Part shown: positions 1 through 5,548 of the stretch, piece by piece | Layout of the letters: every line of letters starts with the position of its first letter | Numbering within the stretch: position 1 is the first letter of the stretch | Assembly: GCA_003249585.1 (NCBI GenBank) | Contig: QKIM01000518.1 | Location: 1-5,806, forward strand | Source: Deltaproteobacteria bacterium | GTDB taxonomy: Bacteria; Myxococcota_A; Polyangia; HGW-17 | DNA: 5,806 nucleotides | Direction: 5' to 3' | Made by a program: the position numbers and the translations under genes | The notes under the pieces: generated by a model | What the model was told of the DNA's origin: nothing | Database searches by the model: none | What the model saw: the letters and a program-made list of their open reading frames with translations, nothing else

Positions 1-43
1 GGATGGAGACCCGTCCCAGGCGTTTGCCGTGGACCTCCACCTC
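1..43 (-). pseudogene. murC: Continuation of murC beyond the in-frame TAA
   Basis: Read in the same frame as the upstream murC segment, these bases encode EVEVHGKRLGRVSI and then leave the window. This fits the stretch of MurC just before the conserved GRHN...NALAA segment, where family members typically have an aromatic residue followed by a strand, a turn such as G-x-x-L-G, and another strand. The frame is unchanged across the stop, so a single substitution (for example TAC to TAA) explains the interruption better than an indel. The match rests on general knowledge of MurC sequences; the GRHN motif itself lies outside the window. Confidence 0.7.
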
Positions 44-832
44 TTAGGAACTGATCTCGCCGTCGAGATTTACCTCCACGGCCCGGTAGTGGCTGTTTTT
101 CCCCAGACCGTAGGTGATGATGCGCCGGTGAACCTTCTCGGCCACCTCCATGAGCAGGAGGTTGTCCGCGCACACGAGGTTGAAGCCATAGAAGGGCACC
201 GAGGACATGAACTGGGCGAAGGAGTCCTTGAGATCCTCCAGATCCCGGTAGGAGCTCATGTGCTCGGCGTCGATGTTGGTGACACAGGTGACCATGGGCC
301 GCAGGAAGAGGAAGCTCCGGTCGCTCTCGTCGGCCTCGACGAGCATGAGGTTTCCCGCGCCTTTTTTCGCGTTGGTCCCGATGGCGTTGAGCTTGCCCCC
401 GATGACCACGGTGGGGTCGAGGTCCCCCGCCGTGAGGACCGTGGCCATGAGGCTCGTGGTCGTGGTCTTCCCGTGGGTGCCCGCGACGGCGACGCCGTCG
501 GCCACGCGCATGAGCTCCGCCAGCATCTCCGCTCGGGGAATGACGGGGATATCCAGGCTGCGTGCGTTGACGATCTCCGGATTCTCCGGCCGAACGGCGG
601 AGGATATGACCACGACGTCGGCCCCGACGATGTTCTCGGGAGCGTGGCCGATGCGTATTTCGGCGCCCTTGGCCTTCAGCCGTTCCGTATTGTCGTTGCT
701 CCGAAGATCAGAGCCTGAGACGCTGTACCCGTGATCCAGGAGGATCTCGGCGATGCCGCTCATGCCGATGCCGCCGACGCCGATGAAGTGGATGCGTTTG
801 ACCCGTTCACGAAAGAGCCTGCCTTTATCCAT
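44..832 (-). CDS. murC: UDP-N-acetylmuramate--L-alanine ligase (MurC), truncated by an in-frame stop
   Basis: MurC is the cytoplasmic, ATP-dependent ligase that adds L-alanine to UDP-N-acetylmuramic acid, the first step of the peptidoglycan stem peptide. The frame starts at the ATG whose complement is 830-832, with AGGAG (complement of 840-844) seven bases upstream. Visible motifs are the N-terminal nucleotide-fold signature GVGGIGMSG (residues 18-26), the ATP-binding loop GTHGKTTTT (118-126), EADESD (166-171) and TNIDAEHM (185-192), all diagnostic of MurC rather than MurD, MurE or MurF. The start overlaps the murG stop by 8 bases (825-832), so translation is probably coupled. The frame ends after 262 residues at TAA (44-46), whereas family members are usually about 450-490 residues. 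The end of the central domain and the C-terminal domain would be missing. MurC-like sequence continues in the same frame beyond the stop, so this is a nonsense codon or a sequence error, not a natural end. Identity is very secure; whether the gene is functional is open. Confidence 0.95.
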   Translation of the reverse strand: MDKGRLFRERVKRIHFIGVGGIGMSGIAEILLDHGYSVSGSDLRSNDNTERLKAKGAEIRIGHAPENIVGADVVVISSAVRPENPEIVNARSLDIPVIPRAEMLAELMRVADGVAVAGTHGKTTTTSLMATVLTAGDLDPTVVIGGKLNAIGTNAKKGAGNLMLVEADESDRSFLFLRPMVTCVTNIDAEHMSSYRDLEDLKDSFAQFMSSVPFYGFNLVCADNLLLMEVAEKVHRRIITYGLGKNSHYRAVEVNLDGEISS

Positions 833-1958
833 GGGCTTTCTCCTGTTGGACCGCGCCAGCACCGCCGAGCAGCCCCTTGAGGTTCTCGCGGATCTCCTCC
901 GCGGCCCTCGGCCTTGCCCGACTCCGCATCTGTTCTCCCATGCGCGCCATGGTGTCGGGAGCGGACAGGACGGCGACGATCTGTTCCGCCAGACCTTCGG
1001 GGGTGAGGTCGCGTTCCGCGATGCAGATGCCCGCGCCGTCGCGCTCCAGGGAGCGGGCGTTCTCCTCCTGGTGGTTGTCCGTGGCGTAGGGGAAGGGAAT
1101 GAGGATGGCCGGCCGCTCGGCGATGGTGAGCTCGGCGATGGTCGTCGCTCCCGCACGGCACACGATGATGTCCGCCCACCGGTAGGCCGTGGCCATGTCG
1201 TAGATGTACTCGGACACCTCGGCCTCGATGCCGGCCTTTGCGTAGGCCTCTCGCACCTCCTCGGTGTCCTTGGGGCCCGTCTGATGGCGGATGGTGACCC
1301 CCGCGTCGGCCAGATGGGGCGCCGCCGCAGCCATGGTGACGTTGATGGTGTGTGCCCCCTGGCTGCCGCCGAAGACCAGGAGGTTCCTCCCTCCCTCCCG
1401 GGGCGTGGTTTGGGCCTCGATGATGCTGTCCCGTATGCCCCGGCGCACGGGGTTCCCGGCGGAGACGAGCTTGTGGCTGGGGAAATGCTTTCCCGCCTCG
1501 TCGAAGGAGAGGTAGATCTTCTTCACCGATTTTCCGAGCATGCGGTTGGTGACGCCGGGGATGGTGTTCTGCTCGAGGATGGCCGTCCGGTAGCCGAAGA
1601 GGGCGGCGGTCATGACGAAAGGCCCTGAAGCGTAGCCCCCCACGCCCACGACCAGGTCCGGCCGGATCTTCAAAAGCAGGTAGATACATTTAATGAAGGC
1701 GGCGGGCAGGATCATGAGGCCGAGGACCCGCGTCAGCGGGCCCATGCGCTTGATCCCACGTACGGGGATGAAGTGGAGGGGCAGCCCCTCCCGTGGGATC
1801 ACCCGGGCCTCGATGCCCGCCCTTGCGCCCACGAAATGTACCTGATCGCCCTGTTCCAGGAAGGCCTCGGCCAGTGCGAGACCTGGGTACAGGTGGCCGC
1901 CCGTGCCGCCGCCGGCGATGGCGACGACGAGCTTGTCCTTGGCTGTTTTCTTCGCCAT
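825..1958 (-). CDS. murG: UDP-N-acetylglucosamine:lipid I GlcNAc transferase (MurG)
   Basis: MurG is a GT-B glycosyltransferase on the inner face of the cytoplasmic membrane. It moves GlcNAc from UDP-GlcNAc to lipid I, giving lipid II. The 377-residue product is slightly longer than the E. coli enzyme (about 355). Motifs in order are the N-terminal glycine-rich loop GGGTGGH (residues 16-22), GVGGYASGP (105-113), EQNTIPGVTNR (129-139), GNPVR (168-172), GGSQGA (197-202), and the UDP-GlcNAc site CRAGATTIAE (267-276) and DNHQEENA (294-301). A hydrophobic stretch around 80-96 (LMILPAAFIKCIYLLL) matches the membrane-associating patch of the family. The ATG (complement of 1956-1958) has AGGA about ten bases upstream. 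The stop overlaps the murC start by 8 bases. The usual upstream neighbour ftsW is absent; a small exported protein gene lies there instead. The final ten or so residues after LKGLLGG are a non-conserved tail. Confidence 0.98.
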   Translation of the reverse strand: MAKKTAKDKLVVAIAGGGTGGHLYPGLALAEAFLEQGDQVHFVGARAGIEARVIPREGLPLHFIPVRGIKRMGPLTRVLGLMILPAAFIKCIYLLLKIRPDLVVGVGGYASGPFVMTAALFGYRTAILEQNTIPGVTNRMLGKSVKKIYLSFDEAGKHFPSHKLVSAGNPVRRGIRDSIIEAQTTPREGGRNLLVFGGSQGAHTINVTMAAAAPHLADAGVTIRHQTGPKDTEEVREAYAKAGIEAEVSEYIYDMATAYRWADIIVCRAGATTIAELTIAERPAILIPFPYATDNHQEENARSLERDGAGICIAERDLTPEGLAEQIVAVLSAPDTMARMGEQMRSRARPRAAEEIRENLKGLLGGAGAVQQEKAHG

Positions 1959-1977
1959 GAGCTGTGCGTCCTTTCCA

Positions 1978-1993
1978 GGGAGCCTCGGCTCCC
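1978..1993 (-). promoter_or_regulatory. Hairpin in the murG leader
   Basis: A perfect inverted repeat (GGGAGCC, 2-base centre, GGCTCCC) lies just upstream of the murG ribosome-binding site. In RNA it would form a 6-bp GC-rich stem with a four-base loop, ending about 6 bases before the AGGA. There is no U-tract, so it does not look like an intrinsic terminator. It could shape access to the ribosome-binding site or protect the 5' end of the message. The structure is seen in the sequence; the role is a guess. Confidence 0.4.
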
Positions 1994-2004
1994 GACGTCA
2001 CAGC

Positions 2005-2030
2005 ATAATACCGTCCACGGGATCCCACAA
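2005..2030 (-). promoter_or_regulatory. Possible promoter for murG-murC
   Basis: On the minus strand TATTAT (complement of 2005-2010) is a 5/6 match to a sigma-70 -10 box, about 47 bases before the murG start. The nearest -35-like hexamer is TTGTGG (complement of 2025-2030), but the spacing of 14 is too short for a standard promoter. If used, the transcript would begin just ahead of the leader hairpin. This is a weak call. Confidence 0.22.
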
Positions 2031-2043
2031 TTTTTTCCGCATG

Positions 2044-2082
2044 CTCGGGCTGCGCAGCGAGGCCCCCGGGATTGCACGGGGC
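2044..2082 (-). other. Stem-loop cluster between the small exported protein gene and murG
   Basis: Directly downstream of the small gene's stop lie two adjacent potential stems. One pairs GCCCC with GGGGC (2062-2066 with 2078-2082). The other pairs CTCG with CGAG (2044-2047 with 2058-2061) around the palindrome GCTGCGCAGC (2049-2058). No U-run follows in the minus-strand direction; the next run there is of A residues. It may therefore be a 3'-end structure or a Rho-dependent end, but not a classical intrinsic terminator. Confidence 0.25.
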
Positions 2083-2087
2083 AGAGA

Positions 2088-2336
2088 CTAGAAGTCGTCG
2101 AGGGTGATGACCATCTCGGGGATGAAGTCGTCGCGGAAGGTGATGAGGGAGTGGTGGACGGTGATCCGGTCACCCCTCAGGAAATCGCCTCCCGGACTTC
2201 CAAGGACCCCCTCGAGGGTCTCTCCCTCCAGGATGATGTCCTGGGTGACCTCGTCTTTGGCGGCGGCGGGGCCGGCGAAGGTCAGGACGGTGAGTGCAGA
2301 CAGCGCACAGAGGATGGTTCGGATGTGGTTCTTCAT
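2088..2336 (-). CDS. Small exported protein of unknown function (82 aa)
   Basis: The 82-residue product has a clear Sec signal peptide: a basic start (MKNHIR), a hydrophobic core of about 15 residues (TILCALSALTVLTFAG) and an AAA cleavage motif near residues 24-26, leaving a mature protein of about 56 residues. The cysteine at position 10 is inside the hydrophobic core and has no lipobox, so a lipoprotein is unlikely. The mature part is acidic and strand-prone (ILEGETLEGVLGSPGG, then SLITFRDDFIPEMV), ending in LDDF. The segment SLI-x-x-R-x-x-F-x-PEM resembles, from memory, short uncharacterised proteins of myxobacteria and relatives that have a '-G-x-L-x-x-P-x-G-' turn before it; I could not verify this. 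The start is well supported by AGGAGGT (complement of 2342-2348) five bases upstream of the ATG, the best ribosome-binding site in the window. It lies upstream of murG on the same strand, 129 bases away. I do not recognise a function. Confidence 0.8.
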   Translation of the reverse strand: MKNHIRTILCALSALTVLTFAGPAAAKDEVTQDIILEGETLEGVLGSPGGDFLRGDRITVHHSLITFRDDFIPEMVITLDDF

Positions 2337-2562
2337 GGTGTACCTCCTGTTATGAAAACCTGGGGGGTCATACGGGCGCTTCGCGCTCCATCTTTCCAAA
2401 ATAAATTCTCTGTGGAGAAACACGAGAGTCAGAAAGTGTCCTTTGAATAGAAAACCGGGTTGTTTTTTTTTGTGGGGGTGATAATGAAGGGAAAAGATGC
2501 GAAAGAGCCAACGAAAGGGAACGCCCGGGTGGTGCCAAGTCGAGACATAGTCTGAAGAAGTA
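2337..2562. promoter_or_regulatory. Divergent intergenic promoter region
   Basis: These 226 bases separate the small exported protein gene (minus) from the kinase gene (plus) and are more AT-rich than the flanking genes. For the plus strand, GATAAT (2480-2485) is a plausible -10 box about 80 bases before the kinase start, without a well-spaced -35. For the minus strand, CTGACT (complement of 2427-2432) and GAGAAT (complement of 2405-2410) are 16 bases apart, each a 4/6 match. Other visible elements are a 9-T tract (2463-2471), a purine-rich stretch (2485-2520) and a short GC-rich hairpin (2374-2388). I see no open reading frame of interest inside it. Confidence 0.4.
2406..2419. promoter_or_regulatory. 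Short inverted repeat, possible operator
   Basis: TTCTC and GAGAA are perfect 5-base arms around a 4-base centre (TGTG). The repeat overlaps the candidate -10 box of the minus-strand promoter (complement of 2405-2410), a suitable place for a repressor site. Arms this short can occur by chance. Confidence 0.2.
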
Positions 2563-4458
2563 GTGAAAATGCCAGATGTTTTTGGAAAAAATATCCCGAC
2601 GGAGATGGAGCTCAGGCAGCACGCCGCCGCGCTGACCCGTGCCATTTCTCGATCCGATCCATGTGTGCTGCTCAGGCTCAACCTGGCTTCGACCTACTAT
2701 CTCCTGCGTTCCGACAGTCGGGCTGTCGAGGGGTACACGCAGGTGATCAACGAGTATCTGAGGCTGGGAGACCCCTGGTGTGCCTACCATGTGTGCCGCA
2801 GGGTCAAGAAGCTCTACCCCCGCAATCCGGATTTTCGCCGCCTCGGTCATCAGTCCATGAAGCTCATCCGTGATCTTCCGGCTTCCGACGACACCGAGGG
2901 GCGCATCGAACGCATCGGACGGCAGTTCGAATTCACCCGCGATCGGTTCTTCCGTGCCGCCTTCGCGGAGGGCGAAGATCCGGCAGAACACCGTGACACG
3001 GGCAGTGTTCACGACAAGGTGGTGCGGTCCGGCCACAGACCCCCGATGGTCGGGATCCACAGTACGGATCCCCCGAGGCGACGGCCCCTCCCTTCAGGGA
3101 ATGAGGAGGACTCGGGCACGGGGGATGTTCTGGGCTCCCTTCCGTCTGTTCCCCTGTTTGTCGGTTCCCCGGAGCCTCAGAGTGAGCCAGACATGGATGA
3201 GGAGATCCCGTCCATTGTGCGCGATTTCTTCGAGCGCCCCTTCTCCATGGCCGGGATGCTGGAGGAGCCGACCCCGGAGGGGCTCTGGGATGACGCCTTT
3301 GACTCGAACTGGCCCAGCGAACCATCCCCGGTTCCGCGCGCGAAGCCCATGGAGGTCGCATCGGACCTGGAGATTTTCGATCCCACGGATGATGTCCTGC
3401 AGCGCAGAGAAGACTGGGTCAAGTGGCTGGAGATTCTCGGTACTGATCAGCGAATACGATATGGAAAGCCCTTGAGCGACGAGCAGGAACAGTGGGTCCG
3501 GCTGCTCACGCGAACAGGGCGCGATGTGGTCCGGGCCCGGGCTCTCATCGACTTCACCCCCAATGACCCTGATCCCGACGAGCTGTCCCCCGGGGACCGC
3601 GACCTCATCGGGCGTACCATCGGCGCCTACGAGGTCACCGGGCTAATCGGAAAGGGCGGGATGAGCACGGTCTATTCAGGGGTCCATCCGCTTATCGGCA
3701 AGAGGGTTGCCATCAAGGTCATCGATGCCCCTCCGGGGTGCCTCGTGGAAGCCTCGGACCGGTTCATCGCCGAGGCACGCGCGGTCAATGCCATTGGGCA
3801 TCCGGGGATCGTCGACATTTTCGCCATGGGGCGACTTCCCGACGGCACCCTCTACATGGTAATGGAGCGACTCGACGGATTGAATCTGGCGGACTACCTG
3901 TCGGTCACCGGCACGCTGACGCTTGGAGAGATCCGCAGTTATTTCCACCAGATTCTGGAAGTGCTCGCTTTGGCACATGAGAAGGGGATCGTGCATCGGG
4001 ATCTGAAGCCGGACAACATCTTCCTGGCTCATCGCCCCGATGGCAGCCTCGTCGTCAAGCTCCTGGACTTCGGGATTGCCAAGTTTACGCGTGGAGACAT
4101 GGGGGTTCGCCACACGCGCGCGGGAGTGCCGCTGGGAACCCCGGTCTATATGAGCCCCGAGCAATGTGCGGGGAAGACCATCGGTCCGGCCAGCGACATC
4201 TACTCTCTGGGGGTCATCCTCTATGAAGCGTTCGCAGGGGTTGCCCCCTTCGACTCCACGGCGATGCTGGCCGTGCTGACCATGCACATGGCACAGCTCC
4301 CCTGCCCACTCTCGCAGCTGGTCCCTGTCTCCGGCGCCCTGGAGGACGTGGTGATGCGGTGTCTCGAGAAGCAGCCGGAGCGACGTCCCGGTTCGGTGCG
4401 GGACCTCGCACGAGATCTCATGGCCGCTCTGGACGCGGCCATCCAGGGTGAAATGTAG
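2563..4458 (+). CDS. Cytosolic Ser/Thr protein kinase with N-terminal TPR-like segment
   Basis: A Hanks-type (eukaryote-like) protein kinase of 631 residues. Residues about 12-105 are helical and TPR-like (LRLNLASTYYLL, then AVEGYTQVINEYLRLGDP, AYHVCRRVKKLYPRNP), a pattern used in deltaproteobacterial signalling proteins for protein contacts. A long proline-rich and acidic linker follows (about 125-345). The catalytic domain is C-terminal and complete: GKGGMSTVY glycine loop (363-371), VAIK lysine K385, alpha-C glutamate E404, HRDLKPDN (478-485, catalytic D480), DFG (502-504), a threonine-containing activation segment with GTP-x-YMSPE (525-533), D545 with SLG (548-550), and the late arginine at RRP (607-609). 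It is an RD-type kinase, so activation-loop phosphorylation is likely. There is no transmembrane segment or PASTA domain, unlike PknB. Two starts are possible: GTG at 2563 or ATG at 2569. The ATG is better spaced from the purine-rich GAAGAAG (2554-2560), and numbering then drops by two. Substrates are unknown. The divergent neighbours include peptidoglycan genes, which is only suggestive. Confidence 0.95.
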   Translation: MKMPDVFGKNIPTEMELRQHAAALTRAISRSDPCVLLRLNLASTYYLLRSDSRAVEGYTQVINEYLRLGDPWCAYHVCRRVKKLYPRNPDFRRLGHQSMKLIRDLPASDDTEGRIERIGRQFEFTRDRFFRAAFAEGEDPAEHRDTGSVHDKVVRSGHRPPMVGIHSTDPPRRRPLPSGNEEDSGTGDVLGSLPSVPLFVGSPEPQSEPDMDEEIPSIVRDFFERPFSMAGMLEEPTPEGLWDDAFDSNWPSEPSPVPRAKPMEVASDLEIFDPTDDVLQRREDWVKWLEILGTDQRIRYGKPLSDEQEQWVRLLTRTGRDVVRARALIDFTPNDPDPDELSPGDRDLIGRTIGAYEVTGLIGKGGMSTVYSGVHPLIGKRVAIKVIDAPPGCLVEASDRFIAEARAVNAIGHPGIVDIFAMGRLPDGTLYMVMERLDGLNLADYLSVTGTLTLGEIRSYFHQILEVLALAHEKGIVHRDLKPDNIFLAHRPDGSLVVKLLDFGIAKFTRGDMGVRHTRAGVPLGTPVYMSPEQCAGKTIGPASDIYSLGVILYEAFAGVAPFDSTAMLAVLTMHMAQLPCPLSQLVPVSGALEDVVMRCLEKQPERRPGSVRDLARDLMAALDAAIQGEM

Positions 4459-4555
4459 GGCCGCCGTGGTCCGTCCTCAGCTTGCATTTGACCAGGGGAG
4501 GGCGTAGGGTTCCACGGCGGGATGCCTTCTCCCGCATCCGGATCATGGGTGCTCC
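4459..4555 (+). other. Inverted-repeat-rich spacer between the kinase gene and queG
   Basis: This 97-base gap contains a perfect 9-base inverted repeat, CCGCCGTGG (4461-4469) and CCACGGCGG (4512-4520), enclosing 42 bases. Adjoining it is a 6-base stem, GGATGC (4520-4525) and GCATCC (4534-4539), with an 8-base loop. Neither stem is followed by a T-run, so an intrinsic terminator is not supported. The second stem sits close upstream of the queG GTG start, which lacks an obvious Shine-Dalgarno sequence. No convincing promoter hexamers are seen. Confidence 0.4.
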
Positions 4556-5545
4556 GTGGAAAATCTCCTCTTCAGACTCTTCGAACTCCTTGCCGAAAGT
4601 GGTGCCGTCGCTACCGGGGTCACCGATGCCGGTCCCTACCCGGTGGGAGCCCGATATGAGGAGTGGTTCTCGCGGGGGATGGGCGATCGTGGTGGGTATC
4701 TGGGCCGTCATCTCCCCTTGAAAGAGTCGGCAGGCAATGTGCTCCCGAGCGCCCGCTCGGTGATCTCTGCGGCTTTTCCCTACCGTCTGGCCGACTGGGG
4801 AACGGCTGGCACGCCGGCGGTGGCAGGGTTTGCCTGGGGAGTGGATTATCACAGGAGGATCGGGGCGCTGCTCACACAGGTGGCACGTCAGGTCTTTCCG
4901 CCTGAAAGCTACCGGGTGGTCGTGGACAGCGCGCCGTTGCCAGAGCGGTACATCGCACAACGTGCGGGAGTCGGATTCCCTGGTCGCAGCGGCAACCTCA
5001 TCGTCCCCGGAGTCGGGCCCGCCGTGGTGCTCGGGGAGATTGTGACAACCCTGGCCCTGCCGGTCTCCCCATCGCCCGAGGTGGATGGGTGCGGTTCCTG
5101 CAGGGCCTGTGTCGATGCCTGTCCGGTGGAGGCCCTCTCGGGTGATGGCTTTTTGGACACCCGGCGGTGCCTCTCCGCCTTTACCACGGAACCTGCTCAG
5201 CCGCCTCCTGATGATGTCGCGCGCGCCCTCGACGGGCGGCTCTTCGGCTGCGAGGAGTGTGTCCGCGTCTGCCCACACCATCATCCGGCTCCGCCGGAAT
5301 TCTCTGACCCCCTGCCCCCGGACCGCTACTACGCGCTTGCCGGGCTCTCCTTCAGGGCGACCTTCGGCGAGACCACGATCGCGCGACTTGGACGGTCCCG
5401 CCTCCTGGCCGGCTACGCCTATTCACTCATCGCGCGTGCCGATCCCCGGGTGGAAAAAATCCTCGCGGAGCTCTCGTGCTCTGTCGACCCACGGATTGAA
5501 GCCGCAGCCGCTCGGGCTGTGAGGCTGCGAAAAGAATACTCCTGA
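4556..5545 (+). CDS. queG: Epoxyqueuosine reductase (QueG)
   Basis: QueG is a cobalamin-dependent iron-sulfur enzyme that reduces epoxyqueuosine to queuosine at the wobble position of GUN-anticodon tRNAs (Tyr, His, Asn, Asp), the last step of queuosine synthesis. Eight cysteines for two [4Fe-4S] clusters are visible: C179, C182, C185, C189 (CGSCRACVDACP), C205, and C232, C235, C239 (CEECVRVCP). The segment VVDSAPLPERYIAQRAGVGF matches the family's cobalamin-domain motif, with D124 in the position of the catalytic acid. The only reasonable start is GTG at 4556: an in-frame stop lies at 4505 and no ATG or TTG lies between. The ribosome-binding site is poor. At 329 residues it is shorter than the usual 350-390. 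The shortening is in the C-terminal HEAT-like part, where the usual RN of the 'R-x-x-x-L-x-RN' stretch reads AG (SRLLAGYAY). It could be a divergent QueG paralogue, but the core motifs make QueG the best call. No other queuosine gene is in the window. Confidence 0.9.
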   Translation: MENLLFRLFELLAESGAVATGVTDAGPYPVGARYEEWFSRGMGDRGGYLGRHLPLKESAGNVLPSARSVISAAFPYRLADWGTAGTPAVAGFAWGVDYHRRIGALLTQVARQVFPPESYRVVVDSAPLPERYIAQRAGVGFPGRSGNLIVPGVGPAVVLGEIVTTLALPVSPSPEVDGCGSCRACVDACPVEALSGDGFLDTRRCLSAFTTEPAQPPPDDVARALDGRLFGCEECVRVCPHHHPAPPEFSDPLPPDRYYALAGLSFRATFGETTIARLGRSRLLAGYAYSLIARADPRVEKILAELSCSVDPRIEAAAARAVRLRKEYS

Positions 5546-5548
5546 TCA
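5543..5548. other. Abutting convergent stop codons (TGATCA)
   Basis: The palindrome TGATCA holds the queG stop (TGA, 5543-5545) and, on the other strand, the stop of the crotonase-family gene (complement of 5546-5548). The two genes meet tail to tail without a single intervening base. Any transcription terminator for either gene must lie inside the other's coding sequence. Confidence 0.9.

Noticed and set aside
44..46. The murC stop as a selenocysteine or pyrrolysine codon
   Set aside because: Those use TGA and TAG, while this is TAA. The MurC position is not one known for either residue, and other genes here use TAA, TAG and TGA as ordinary stops.
29..718. Long plus-strand open frame of 229 codons opposite murC
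   Set aside because: It is antisense to a frame with clear MurC motifs, has no recognisable domain, and is the kind of long frame expected in GC-rich DNA opposite a real gene.
833..1156. Upstream extension of the murC frame into murG
   Set aside because: The extra residues are low-complexity Ser/Pro/Arg and overlap murG. The ATG at 832 has a good Shine-Dalgarno sequence and gives the normal MurC N-terminus.
753..1628. Plus-strand open frame of 291 codons opposite murG
   Set aside because: Composition is rich in Gly, Asp, Val and Arg without motifs. The opposite strand carries an unmistakable murG, so this is a shadow.
2463..2471. 9-T tract as the tail of an intrinsic terminator
   Set aside because: No plus-strand gene ends upstream of it and no convincing stem precedes it; AACC-G-GGTT is too short and lacks a loop.
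2337..2681. Longer version of the small exported protein starting further upstream
   Set aside because: The ATG at 2336 has an excellent AGGAGGT and places a signal peptide exactly at the N-terminus. The extension would overlap the start of the kinase gene.
4418..5284. Minus-strand open frame of 288 codons opposite queG
   Set aside because: No family resemblance, and it runs across the end of the kinase gene and most of queG, both well supported.
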